From Fibrobacter succinogenes (GTDB taxonomy: Bacteria; Fibrobacterota; Fibrobacteria; Fibrobacterales; Fibrobacteraceae): a stretch of 35,196 nt of DNA. A program made the translations under genes and the position numbers. Position 1 is the stretch's first letter; the number at the start of each line of letters is the position of its first letter. Where the stretch lies: NCBI GenBank assembly GCA_902761355.1, contig CACWJY010000039.1:1-35196 (forward strand), read 5' to 3'. Below, piece after piece: positions 22,756 to 32,329 of the stretch. The notes under the pieces are model-generated. The model made no database searches. It saw nothing but the letters and a program-made list of their open reading frames with translations, and was not told the origin of the DNA.

Positions 22756-24534
22756 TTAACGCAATTCCTGCTTAACGGTGCGGTCGTAAGCCTTAAAGAG
22801 CGCCGCATGGCTTAGAACGCCAATCACTTCGCCATCCGCATTTTTGACACAAAGTTCCGGCATCGCTGTGCGTACAAACATTTTGAGCGCCGTATGCAAA
22901 TCCATCGATGTCGTCAACATTGGAGCCTTGACTGTACAATCCGAAATCAGCAAATGCTGAATTAAATCCGGTGAAGAGATATAGGCCGTTTTTACGATGG
23001 ACATATCCAAAAGCCCTATGTAGTTATCCCCCTCATAAACCGGATAGACATAGTTAAAGTCAACAAATTTAAGCACCTCTGTCAAAGATTCATTCGCCTT
23101 AAGCGTTTTCATCTCACAAGGTTCAATCACATCACCCACAGTCATCACGCCAAGGACATCCACATCCATATCACTCTTGTGCGCAGGACTAACAAACTTG
23201 TTAAGGACCTGACTCTTGTATATGCTCCAAGGACGCGAAAACGCAATATGCATCACAGCAGCAATCATAAGCCCTGGCAACAAACTATAGCTACCGGTCA
23301 TTTCGCAGACCATCACCACACCCGCAATAGGGGCCTTTGCCGCTCCAGCAAAAAAAGCGGCCATCCCCACCAAAATAAACATTTCTGGAGCACGCACCGT
23401 CCCCGGGAAAAGCAGCTCGCATATCCCAGCAAACATCGCCCCCAGCACTCCACCAATAAACAGTGACGGGCCAAAAACGCCACCTGACCCACCCGAGCCC
23501 ACCGTAAAGGCGGTCGCCACAATCTTTGCAACGGCAATCGCTAACAGCAAAAAAACACCCCATACGGTATGCGGAACCAACCCGCTCATGATTTCACCAA
23601 TAAATTCAAAACCGCCGCCAGCCACTTCGGGATAAGCCAAAATAATCACCGAAATAAAAGCGCCACCTACAGCGGGTTTAAGCCAGTCCGGCATTTTCCA
23701 ACGGGCAAATCGCGACTCGGATTCACTATAGCAACGAACATACAAATACGAAAAAGGGAAACAAATAACGCCCAACACTGCACAGGCCAAAAGTTCGATT
23801 CCATTGGTAAGCGGGAACGCAGGAACACCCGCAATCGCCGGAGCCGTACCAACAGTCGCGATATATACCGTAAAAGCAACCACCGACGAGACTATGGAAG
23901 TCACAAAAGCGTTCGATTCAAAATCTTCTCGATAAAGCACCTCGACCGACGTCAGCGCCCCTGCCAGCGGAGCCTTAAAAATGGCCCCAAGCCCCGCCGC
24001 CGTCCCTGCAAGCGTAAACTGCCGACGCAACGACTGCGGCATCTTAAAAAGGCTGCTTAATGTAGACGCGACTCCCGAGCCAATCTGCGTAATGGGACCT
24101 TCATAACCAGCGCTTCCGCCCGTCGAAAGCGTGATGATGCTCGTAATAAACTTGACCGGAGCCACTCGCGCACGAATTTTTCCACCCTGATAGTGGAAAG
24201 AACGAATCATGTTGTCGGTCCCCTGCCCCGCCGCCTCGGGCGCCCTTGCCACTCTATAAATCAAGAGTCCCACCACAAGGCCACCCACGGTAGGCATTGC
24301 AGCAAAGCTCCACCATGGAAGCGCCCCTTCGCCCACCCACGGCATACGAACCAACTTATTTGCAAATTCAAGTCCATAATGGAATGCAACGGCCACAAGT
24401 CCCGTTACAAAACCAATCACAGTCGCCAAGGCAATTTTCGAAAAATAGCCATTAACAACAAATAGTCGTGCAAATCTTTCTGAAAACGATTTCACGGTCG
24501 CAAAGATAGAATTTTTAAAGATATATACAAACAC
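22756..24534 (-). CDS. ClC-family chloride channel or transporter with C-terminal CBS pair
   Basis: Inner-membrane anion protein. The ClC core (about residues 30-450) has the selectivity motifs: STGGSAGYEGP with gating glutamate E145, GLGAIFKAPLAGALTSVEVL, GSGGSGGVFGPSLFIGG, and FFAGAAKAPIAGVVMVCEMT. A pair of CBS domains follows (about 465-585), likely sensing a nucleotide. The GREGP of E. coli ClC is GYEGP here. The longest frame begins with GTG at 24534, but this overlaps the -33 element of a promoter whose -7 box lies at 24501-24508. The real start is therefore more likely the GTG at 24493-24495 (residue 14), giving 579 residues and a leaderless or nearly leaderless mRNA. Channel versus proton-coupled exchanger cannot be settled here. 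Confidence 0.9.
   Translation of the reverse strand: MFVYIFKNSIFATVKSFSERFARLFVVNGYFSKIALATVIGFVTGLVAVAFHYGLEFANKLVRMPWVGEGALPWWSFAAMPTVGGLVVGLLIYRVARAPEAAGQGTDNMIRSFHYQGGKIRARVAPVKFITSIITLSTGGSAGYEGPITQIGSGVASTLSSLFKMPQSLRRQFTLAGTAAGLGAIFKAPLAGALTSVEVLYREDFESNAFVTSIVSSVVAFTVYIATVGTAPAIAGVPAFPLTNGIELLACAVLGVICFPFSYLYVRCYSESESRFARWKMPDWLKPAVGGAFISVIILAYPEVAGGGFEFIGEIMSGLVPHTVWGVFLLLAIAVAKIVATAFTVGSGGSGGVFGPSLFIGGVLGAMFAGICELLFPGTVRAPEMFILVGMAAFFAGAAKAPIAGVVMVCEMTGSYSLLPGLMIAAVMHIAFSRPWSIYKSQVLNKFVSPAHKSDMDVDVLGVMTVGDVIEPCEMKTLKANESLTEVLKFVDFNYVYPVYEGDNYIGLLDMSIVKTAYISSPDLIQHLLISDCTVKAPMLTTSMDLHTALKMFVRTAMPELCVKNADGEVIGVLSHAALFKAYDRTVKQELR
24501..24531 (-). promoter_or_regulatory. Bacteroidetes-like promoter of the ClC gene
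   Basis: Minus strand: TTTG (24528-24531), 19-base spacer, TATCTTTG (24501-24508), in the context TTCTATCTTTGC. Both boxes and the spacing fit the -33/-7 consensus. Expected transcription start is about 24495-24497, at the second GTG of the ClC reading frame. The upstream box abuts the terminator of the giant repeat gene. Confidence 0.6.
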
Positions 24535-24565
24535 AAAGGTACCCGGCTATTGCCAGGTACCTTTT
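24535..24565 (-). terminator. Terminator of the giant repeat protein gene
   Basis: AAAGGTACC and GGTACCTTT arms (24535-24543, 24556-24564) extended inward by GGC/GCC across one mismatch, four-base loop. On the minus strand GTGTTTG follows, a weak T-tract; on the plus strand TTTTC follows. It lies 44 bases beyond the stop codon. Confidence 0.6.
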
Positions 24566-24608
24566 CTAGAAAGATTTTTGAAGAATCTAGGCTAGGTGAA
24601 TCGCCTAA

Positions 24609-27600
24609 TTAACGGCGCTTGCCCTTCTTGCCTTTCTTACCCTTGGCAGGAGCAGGCTTTGCTTCTTCCTTAGGTTCTTCCTTCTTCGGTTCAGCCTTCT
24701 TCTTGGAGTCGCCACCGCGGAGATCCTTCATCTTAAAGGAGACGTTGATTTCGGCAGTCGTCACCTGAGAGGCGAGTCCACCCGGATCACGCACCTTGAA
24801 GCTGAATTCATCGAGGCCGCTAAAGCCCTTGTTCGGCATATAAGTGAAGGAACCGTCACGTTCGTTCAGGTTGATCTTACCGTTGCGCGGCTTCTGCACA
24901 AGTTGCACAGACACCGGCTTTTCACCATCGGGGTCCTGCACACCAGACATCAGACCTTCAGCAGCAGAAACCTTGAGTTCTTCGCCTTCCTGAGTCATGT
25001 AAGTCTGAGCATTTGCCACCGGAGCATCATTCACGGCAATCACCGTGAAGAGAGCCGTACGGCTAGCCTTTGCACCATCCGGGTCCGTCACCGTAAAGGT
25101 AATACGTTCCGGCTTGCCGTTCCAGTTCGGGTGCGGCTGAGCAACCGTTGCAGTCTTCTTGTACTTGTCGTACTTCACTTCAAGGAACTTGTTACCGGTA
25201 AAGCTCCACTTGAGTTCATCGAAACGGTGATCCTTATCGCGAGCATACTGGTCAAGCTTAATGACAGCCACTACACCATTGTTGTCGTCTTCCTTGATGG
25301 TAAAGTCAGGAATATCGCGCATAATCGGAGCAGCGTTCACATGCTTAACAGTGAACTTCACCATAGCCTTGTCAGAAGCACCGGCCGGGTCCTTAGCGGT
25401 AAAGATCAGAGTTTCTTCACCGAACCAATCCGGTTTCTTCGGCTTCACGATAGCTTCGCGGCTACCGTTAATCTGCACGGCAAGGTTCTTGGCGCCAGTC
25501 ACGCCCCAACGGATTTCAGAATTCTTGTGGTCAGGGTCAGACACATAGTTATCAAGTTTGATCGGCTTGAAGGTAGAGCCCTGCAGAGTTTCCTGAGCCG
25601 GGATTTCCTTCACGATCGGCGGGTCGTTGACCGGCTTCACCGTGAACTTCACCTGGACAGAGGCCTTTTCGCCAGCCGGGTCAAACACGTTCACCGTCAC
25701 AGTTTCCGTGCCGTTCCAGTACGGGTTCGGAGTTTCGGCAATCAAGACACCCTTCTCGTTGATCGTGAAGTTGATTTCGTGCTTCACCGCCGGACCACTC
25801 TTGTTCTTCTTGCCCTTGACATTCGGAACTTCGTTGTCGAGCGTCCAGGTCAATTCTTCGAGAGAGTTATCCGGGTCATTCACCATCTTGCTGAAGTCAA
25901 CCGGAGCAAAGGCCTTCTTTTCTTCAATGACGAACGGCTGCACCGGCTTGAGGGTCGGCGGGTCGTTCACCGGAGTGACTTCGAAGGTAGCCTTGGCAGA
26001 AGCGGAGGCACCGGCGATATCCTTCACCGTGAAGGTGAGGGTTTCCTTACCGAACCAGTTCGGGTTCGGAGTCAGCACCTGGGCACGAGTACCCTTGATA
26101 TCCACCTTGAGGTCCTTGTTACCGGAAACGGTCCAGTGGAGTTCGTTGGGCTTGTTATCCGGGTCTTCGGCAGCCTTGGAAAGATCGACGATTTCGAACT
26201 TTTCCTTTTCCTTGATCTTCTGGCCTGCAATGTGCTTGATGACCGGAGGATCGTTCACAGGCACCACTTCGTAGGTGATCTGCTGGGTAGCACGGGCACC
26301 TTCGGGGTCATACACGTCAATCTTGATCTTTTCGGTACCGCTCCAGAACTTATCCGGAGTAGAAACGACGAGTTCCTTCTTGGCATTGATAGAGGCCTTG
26401 AGGGCGCGAGCCGGAGCCACTTCAATCTTCAGAGCGGACAGCGGATGGTCCGGATCAGAGATGTACTGAGCGAGGTCGAGCGGCTTGAAGTGTTCCTTTT
26501 CCTGGATGCTCTGGATAGCAATCGGCTTGATTTCCGGAGCGTCGTTCACGGATTCCACCTTGAAATTCACCGTCTTGGAGTCAGAGGCGCCTTCGGGGTC
26601 CTTCACCGTGAAGGTCACGTTGCGTTCACCATTCCAGTACTTGTTAGCAATCTTCACGCGGGCAATGTTCCTGCTGTCGATTTCAACCTGGAAGTCGTCA
26701 ACCGGAGCCGGGGCGCTCTCTTCGGCAGCTTCTTCCTTGGCGCCCTTCTTGCCCTTCTTGGCAGGCTTCTTTGCGGGCTTCTTGGCAGGCTTTGCAGCCG
26801 GAGCGGCATTCACCTTGTCAACCTTCACAGACCACACCAGTTCAGAGAGCTTGTGGTCAGGATCGTGCACGAACTTGTTCAGGTCGATTTCCTTGAACGT
26901 ACCCTTTTCCTTGATCTTCTGGTCAGGAATGTTCTTGAGCACCGGAGCGTCGTTCACGGAGGTGATTTCGAAGGTCACCATCTGAGAAGTTTCAGCACCA
27001 TCCGGGTCCTTCACGATAAGAACCATGGATTCCGGAGCGCACCAGAAATTCTTGTCCGGAGCGGAAACGGTGAGCACGCGGCTCGGAGAGATTTCAGCCT
27101 TGAGCTGCTTGTTGCCCGTCACGGTCCACTTGAGTTCGCTCGGCTTGTTATCCGGGTCCTTCACGTATTCGTCAAGCTTGATCTGCTTGAAGAGTTCCTT
27201 TTCCTTGATCTTCTGGTCAGGAATCTTCTTGAAGATGACAGGAGGATCGTTCACGCGAGTCACTTCGAAGAGCATCTTGTGGTTGGCAGAAGCGCCTTCC
27301 GGGTCGGTCACCGTGAAGGTCACCGTTTCCTTGCCGTTCCACTGCGGGTCCGGAACAGCCACCTGGACGGTGTTGTCCTTACGCATATTCACCTTCAAGA
27401 ACTTGTTGCCAGACACACTCCACTTGAGCTGGGCAGCCTTGTGGTCCGGGTCAGAAGCAAGGTTCGAAAGGTCAATCGTTCTGAACACGCCGTTTTCACG
27501 GATGGTCTCACCCTTCGGAGCGTTCGAAGAAATAACCGGCGGGTCATTGATGGAGCGCACTTCGTAATGAGCAGTCTTGGATGCCTTGGCACCTTCGGGG

Positions 27601-30600
27601 TCAGTGACCGTGAAGGTAATGTCGGCAGCACCGTTCCAGTACTTGTTCGGGATCACAATCGTAGCAACGTGGTTGTTGTCAACCTTGACACTCAGGCCAT
27701 CCTTGGCAGACGGAGCCGGTTCAGCGGCAGCGCCCTTCTTGCCCTTGGCAGGAGCAGCGGCAGACTTGGCCTTCACGTCGAAGGTCCACTTGAGTTCGGA
27801 ATTCTTGTGATCCGGGTCCTTAACGAGATCGTCAAGCTTGATCTGCTGGAACTGCTTCTTTTCGTCGATGGACTGATCCTTGAGTTCGCGCACGAACTGC
27901 GGAGCGTCGTTCACCGATTCCACCGTGAAGGTCACGGAACGGCTATCAGAAGCGCCTTCCGGGTCGGTCACCGTGAACTTGATCGTTTCGGCACCGTGCC
28001 AGTTCGGGTTCGGCGGCAGGATAGACACATTGTGGCTTGCATCCATAGCAACCTTGAGTTCCTTGGCACCTTCAATCTTCCACTTGAGCTTGCTCTTCGG
28101 ATGGTCGAGGTCTTCGACGTAGTTGTCGAGAGCGATAGACTTGAAGCTACCCTTTTCCTTGATGGTCTGGTTAGCAATGTCCTTCATGACCGGAGGATCG
28201 TTGATGGACAGCACAGAGAATGCTGCAGTAGCCTTGGCAGAAGCACCTTCGGGGTCGGTCACCGTAAAGGTCAGCTTTTCGGAACCGTTCCACAGCGGAT
28301 TCGGAGCCTTAACAGAGACTTCGCCATCCTTGCCGATATTCACCTTCAGGTCCTTGTTGCCACTGACTTCAATCTTGAGCCTTTCGTAGGCATGGTCAGG
28401 ATCCTTGATGAGCTGCTTCAGGTTGAAGGACTTGAATTCTTCCTTTTCTTTGACAGTCTGGTCATTGATCTTGCCAATCGTCGGGGCATCGTTCACGGAC
28501 TGCACCGTGAAGGTAGCCGTGCAATGAGCCTTGCCGCCATCCGGGTCTTCCACCTTGAAGGTGATTTCTTCGGAACCATTCCAGTACTTGTCCGGAATCA
28601 CGACCTTGGCCATGCGCTGACCGTCGACAGTCACCTTGAGCTGCGGAGTGTAACCCTTCGGGGCACCCTTCGCCGGCTTCACATCAAAGCTCCAGGAGAG
28701 CTGTTCAGGCTTGTGGTCGGCATCCTTTACGATGTCGTTCAGGTTGATGATTGCAAATTCACGCTTTTCAGGAATGCTCTGATCCTTGATCGGCTTCACA
28801 AATTCCGGCAGGTCATTCACCGATTCAACCGTGAACTTAACCGTGCGCTTGTCGGAAGCGCCTTCCGGGTCGGTCACCGTAAAGGTGATGTCTTCGGAAC
28901 CGTTCCAGTACTTGTTCGGAGTCGTAATGGTAGCAACATGCTTCGGGTCGATCACGACCTTCAGGTCCTTGTTACCAGAGACCGTCCACTTGAGCTTGGA
29001 AAGGTCGTGGTCTTCGTCGCTTGCATACTTGTCAAGTTCGATCGGCTTGAATTCGCCCTTTTCCTTGATGGTCTGGCTTGCGATATCCTTCATGACCGGA
29101 GGATCGTTGATGGACTTCACCGTAAACACAGCATCGGACTTTGCGGAAGCGCCTTCCGGATCGGTCACCGTGAAGGTCACCTTTTCAGAACCATTCCAAT
29201 TCTTTGCCGGCATCTTGATGGTTGCGATACCATCCTTCGAAATATCAATCTTCAGCTGCTTGTTGCCAGAAACGGTCCACTTCAAATCCTTAAAGGCGTG
29301 GTCGGGGTCAGAGGCAAATTCAGTGAGATTAATCTGGGCAAATTCATGCTTTTCTTCAATCATCTGATCCGGAATCTTCTTGAGCACCGGCACATCGTTC
29401 ACCGACTGCACCGTGAAGAGAGCCTTAGAAGAAGCCTTAGCACCTTCGGGGTCCGTAACCGTGAAGGTAATTTCGGCAGCACCGTTCCAGAACTTATTCG
29501 GGATCTTGATGTTCGCCACATGCTGGGCATCGATTTCTACAGAGAGATCACCATCCTTGCTACCCTTAGTCGTCGGCTTAACATCAACCGTGAACTGGAG
29601 ATCGGAAAGTTTGTTGTCGAGGTCGCGAACCATTTCGCCGAGCTTGATCGGCTGGAACAGGCCCTTTTCCTTGATGGTCTGCGGAGCGACCTGCTTGATG
29701 AATTCCGGAACGTCGTTCACCGATTCAACCGTGTAAGCGACAGAGCGTTCGTCGGTGGCGCCTTCAGGGTCGGTCACCTTGATGGTGAGCGTTTCAGAAC
29801 CGTTCCACTGCGGAGACGGCGGAGTCACCTTCATCACGCGGTTACCGTCGATGGACACCTTGAGTTCGCGGTTGCCCGTCACAGTCCACTTGAGCTGAGC
29901 CTTGGCATGGTCGAGGTCTTCGACATACTTGTCGAGTTCAACATCCTTGAACTGGCCCTTTTCCTTGATGGTCTGTTCCGGGATGTCCTTCATGACCGGC
30001 GGGTCGTTGATGGACTTCACCGAGAGCTTCATCGTGGTCTTTGCAACTCCCCCATCCGGGTCGGTAGCAGTGAACGTGAGTGTCTCGGAACCGTTCCAGA
30101 GTTCGTTCGGAGTCTTGAAAGAAACTTCACGAGTCTTGTTATTCAGGTTGACCTTGATGTCCTTGTTACCCGTAATGTCGATCTTCAACTGGGAGAGATC
30201 GTGATCGGCATCGGAGAGGTAATCGTCGAGCATCACGGAGGCAAATTCGTTCTTTTCTTCGATAGCCTGGTCCGGAATCTTCTTGAACACAGGAATATCG
30301 TTGATGGACTTGACCGTGAAGGTCACAGCCTGCTTGACAGAAGCGCCTTCCGGGTCCGTGCAGGTGAACGTCGCAATGGCGGTACCGTTCCAGTAGGTGT
30401 CCGGAATTTCGATAGATGCAACGTGGTCGTCACTGATGTTTACAGACAAAGTACCGGACTGCGGTTCCTTGCCCTGGTGCTTCACGTCGGCTTCCCAGGA
30501 GAGTTCGGAATTCTTGTGGTCGGCGTCCTTCACGTATTCGTCGAGCTTGATCTTCGCGAAGGTCTTCTTTTCGTCGATGGTCTGATTCGGAATCTGCTTC

Positions 30601-31886
30601 ACGAGCTGCGGCACGTCGTTCACGGAATTCACCGTGAAGCTGTTTTCGGATTCGGCGCAAGCACCGGCCGGGTCACAGACCTTGAACTTGATCGATTCAG
30701 AACCGTTCCACATCTTGTTCGGAATCTTGATGGTGGCGGTCTTGCCGGCAATGTTTACGGCAAGGTCCTTGTTGCCAGAAACGGACCACTTAAGTTGTTC
30801 GAAAGGATGGTCGGGATCCTTGACCAGCTTGTCCAGTTCAATGGGCTTGAACTCCTGCTTTTCATCGATGGTCTGATCCTGGACTTCCTGTACGAATTCA
30901 GGAGCATCGTTCACGGACTTGACCGTGAACTTGGCGGTCGTCTTGGCAGATGCACCGGCCGGGTCGGTCACCGTGAAGGTCACGGTTTCGGAACCATTCC
31001 AGAATTCGTTCGGAATCTTGATGTTTGCGGTACCGTACTTGTCGATATCGAACTTCAGGTCCTTGTTGCCCGAGATGCTCCACTTGAGCTTGGAGACATC
31101 GTCGTCCACATCGGTCACATAGTCAGAAAGGCTAATGGATTCAAATTCATTCTTTTCTTCGATGGTCTGGTCCGGAATCTTCTTGATAACCGGAGCATCG
31201 TTAATCGGCTTCACCACGAAGTTAGCGGTCTTGGAGTCGCTAGCATATTCGCCGTCGGTTGCCGTAAACTTAATCTTGGCAGAACCGTACCAGTTCGGAT
31301 CGGGGATAATCACAGAGGCAACGCGGTTCGGGTCAATTTCCACATTCAGGTCACCTTCAGCCTGATCCTTGCCCACCGGTTGGATGTCGAATTCCCACAA
31401 AATCTGGTTCTTCGGGTGGTCGGGGTCAGTCACATAATCGTCCAACTTGATCTTCGTGAAGGTCTTACCTTCATCAATGGTCTGGTCAGGAATTTGCTTG
31501 ACAACAGGCGGGTTGTTCACGGATTCAACATTAAAGTTCACCGTTTCAGAACCGGTAGCACCCTTGGTGTCGGTAGCAATAAAGGTGATATCTTCAGAAC
31601 CGTTCCAATACTGACTCGGAATTTCAATAGTCGCAACACGTTCAGGAGAAATGGACACCTTCAGCTGTTTGTTACCGGAAACAGACCACTTGATCTTTTC
31701 GGGTTTGTCTTCGTCAGTAACGTACTTGTCCAATTTAATCGGAGCAAACTTTTTGCCTTCGTCAATGGATTCTCCCGGAATACCCATAACAGAAGGAGCA
31801 CTATTTTCCTCCTGAGCAATACCTACAGATGCCAGAATACTTACTGACGCCAATAGGGCTGCTACAGACCAATTTTTTCGTTTCAT
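24609..31886 (-). CDS. Giant exported protein with 22 tandem Ig/cadherin-like repeats
   Basis: A 2425-residue extracellular or envelope protein of unknown function; adhesin or cell-surface spacer is the likely role. Signal peptide at 1-24 (ends SVGIA-Q). Residues 29-2290 are 22 repeats of 96-136 residues. Each has a start like KKIPDQTIEEKNEF, LDxYVxDPDH, a W-x-x-x-G-N-K-x-L hairpin, W-N-G-S-E, F-T-V-T-D-P-E-G-A and a closing SVNDxPV, the Big/cadherin-like pattern with acidic calcium-type sites. Repeats 2, 5, 8, 11, 14, 17 and 20 alone carry an insertion at the GNK hairpin. Repeat 23 (2291-2388) is a different VCBS/cadherin-type domain with DPDGEKPVSV and NGKINLNERDGSFTY. A basic Lys/Pro/Glu tail (2389-2425) ends KGKKGKKGKRR. 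No T9SS or sortase signal is seen. GGGAG precedes the ATG. Confidence 0.9.
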   Translation of the reverse strand: MKRKNWSVAALLASVSILASVGIAQEENSAPSVMGIPGESIDEGKKFAPIKLDKYVTDEDKPEKIKWSVSGNKQLKVSISPERVATIEIPSQYWNGSEDITFIATDTKGATGSETVNFNVESVNNPPVVKQIPDQTIDEGKTFTKIKLDDYVTDPDHPKNQILWEFDIQPVGKDQAEGDLNVEIDPNRVASVIIPDPNWYGSAKIKFTATDGEYASDSKTANFVVKPINDAPVIKKIPDQTIEEKNEFESISLSDYVTDVDDDVSKLKWSISGNKDLKFDIDKYGTANIKIPNEFWNGSETVTFTVTDPAGASAKTTAKFTVKSVNDAPEFVQEVQDQTIDEKQEFKPIELDKLVKDPDHPFEQLKWSVSGNKDLAVNIAGKTATIKIPNKMWNGSESIKFKVCDPAGACAESENSFTVNSVNDVPQLVKQIPNQTIDEKKTFAKIKLDEYVKDADHKNSELSWEADVKHQGKEPQSGTLSVNISDDHVASIEIPDTYWNGTAIATFTCTDPEGASVKQAVTFTVKSINDIPVFKKIPDQAIEEKNEFASVMLDDYLSDADHDLSQLKIDITGNKDIKVNLNNKTREVSFKTPNELWNGSETLTFTATDPDGGVAKTTMKLSVKSINDPPVMKDIPEQTIKEKGQFKDVELDKYVEDLDHAKAQLKWTVTGNRELKVSIDGNRVMKVTPPSPQWNGSETLTIKVTDPEGATDERSVAYTVESVNDVPEFIKQVAPQTIKEKGLFQPIKLGEMVRDLDNKLSDLQFTVDVKPTTKGSKDGDLSVEIDAQHVANIKIPNKFWNGAAEITFTVTDPEGAKASSKALFTVQSVNDVPVLKKIPDQMIEEKHEFAQINLTEFASDPDHAFKDLKWTVSGNKQLKIDISKDGIATIKMPAKNWNGSEKVTFTVTDPEGASAKSDAVFTVKSINDPPVMKDIASQTIKEKGEFKPIELDKYASDEDHDLSKLKWTVSGNKDLKVVIDPKHVATITTPNKYWNGSEDITFTVTDPEGASDKRTVKFTVESVNDLPEFVKPIKDQSIPEKREFAIINLNDIVKDADHKPEQLSWSFDVKPAKGAPKGYTPQLKVTVDGQRMAKVVIPDKYWNGSEEITFKVEDPDGGKAHCTATFTVQSVNDAPTIGKINDQTVKEKEEFKSFNLKQLIKDPDHAYERLKIEVSGNKDLKVNIGKDGEVSVKAPNPLWNGSEKLTFTVTDPEGASAKATAAFSVLSINDPPVMKDIANQTIKEKGSFKSIALDNYVEDLDHPKSKLKWKIEGAKELKVAMDASHNVSILPPNPNWHGAETIKFTVTDPEGASDSRSVTFTVESVNDAPQFVRELKDQSIDEKKQFQQIKLDDLVKDPDHKNSELKWTFDVKAKSAAAPAKGKKGAAAEPAPSAKDGLSVKVDNNHVATIVIPNKYWNGAADITFTVTDPEGAKASKTAHYEVRSINDPPVISSNAPKGETIRENGVFRTIDLSNLASDPDHKAAQLKWSVSGNKFLKVNMRKDNTVQVAVPDPQWNGKETVTFTVTDPEGASANHKMLFEVTRVNDPPVIFKKIPDQKIKEKELFKQIKLDEYVKDPDNKPSELKWTVTGNKQLKAEISPSRVLTVSAPDKNFWCAPESMVLIVKDPDGAETSQMVTFEITSVNDAPVLKNIPDQKIKEKGTFKEIDLNKFVHDPDHKLSELVWSVKVDKVNAAPAAKPAKKPAKKPAKKGKKGAKEEAAEESAPAPVDDFQVEIDSRNIARVKIANKYWNGERNVTFTVKDPEGASDSKTVNFKVESVNDAPEIKPIAIQSIQEKEHFKPLDLAQYISDPDHPLSALKIEVAPARALKASINAKKELVVSTPDKFWSGTEKIKIDVYDPEGARATQQITYEVVPVNDPPVIKHIAGQKIKEKEKFEIVDLSKAAEDPDNKPNELHWTVSGNKDLKVDIKGTRAQVLTPNPNWFGKETLTFTVKDIAGASASAKATFEVTPVNDPPTLKPVQPFVIEEKKAFAPVDFSKMVNDPDNSLEELTWTLDNEVPNVKGKKNKSGPAVKHEINFTINEKGVLIAETPNPYWNGTETVTVNVFDPAGEKASVQVKFTVKPVNDPPIVKEIPAQETLQGSTFKPIKLDNYVSDPDHKNSEIRWGVTGAKNLAVQINGSREAIVKPKKPDWFGEETLIFTAKDPAGASDKAMVKFTVKHVNAAPIMRDIPDFTIKEDDNNGVVAVIKLDQYARDKDHRFDELKWSFTGNKFLEVKYDKYKKTATVAQPHPNWNGKPERITFTVTDPDGAKASRTALFTVIAVNDAPVANAQTYMTQEGEELKVSAAEGLMSGVQDPDGEKPVSVQLVQKPRNGKINLNERDGSFTYMPNKGFSGLDEFSFKVRDPGGLASQVTTAEINVSFKMKDLRGGDSKKKAEPKKEEPKEEAKPAPAKGKKGKKGKRR

Positions 31887-32329
31887 TTATGATCTCCCAT
31901 AAATTTCTTCTTCCAATTACACTCTTTTTGCTTTCACAAAAAACGTACCGCCCCCGGTAGTCCGGGCGCAATTTTACGAGGTCAAATATAATGTTTTTAA
32001 TAGCAAAATACCGCAAAAAAACGAAAAAATGCACAAAAAAGGAAATTTTGAAAAAAGATTTTTTGAAGCGATATTTTACAGTTTTTTTATATGAAATTAT
32101 CTAACCTGTTGACAATCAATAAGTTAGACTAAATCCAAGAAGAAATCCTAAAAAATACAAAATCAGGCATTTGGGGACCACATACAAACTTTTTTAAGAT
32201 TTTACAAAGAATTTACATTGAATCGGAACAAAAAGTTCCAAAGCAGATCCTTTTGAATGCTCAAAAAAATGACAACGTGTTGACAAAAAACTATTTTTAT
32301 ACAAAACAACAAAACAAGCAAGGTAAAAA
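31887..32329. other. Divergent upstream region of the giant gene and the small-protein operon
   Basis: A 443-base AT-rich gap without a gene. Toward the giant gene (minus): TATATTTG box at 31983-31990, then a leader hairpin CCCGG-ACTA-CCGGG (31953-31966) followed within ten bases by a run of six T, then the ribosome site. Toward the plus-strand genes: two TTGACA hexamers (32109-32114 and 32280-32285) with no well-spaced -10; TATACA or TACAAA follows the second at only 12-14 bases. Nothing else was recognised between 32000 and 32270. Confidence 0.4.
31983..31990 (-). promoter_or_regulatory. TAnnTTTG box of the giant repeat gene
   Basis: TATATTTG on the minus strand, about 96 bases before the start codon. 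A TTTG lies 23 bases further upstream, longer than the usual 19-21. The implied leader of about 90 bases begins near a GC-rich hairpin. Confidence 0.45.

Noticed and set aside
24903..31847. An open frame of more than 2300 codons on the plus strand, opposite the giant repeat gene
   Set aside because: It mirrors the repeats, has no ribosome site, signal or recognisable domain, and is explained by the codon bias of the real minus-strand gene.
24609..31886. CRISPR-like or tandem DNA repeat array
   Set aside because: The periodicity is that of protein domains of about 290-410 bases within one open frame, with codon-level divergence.
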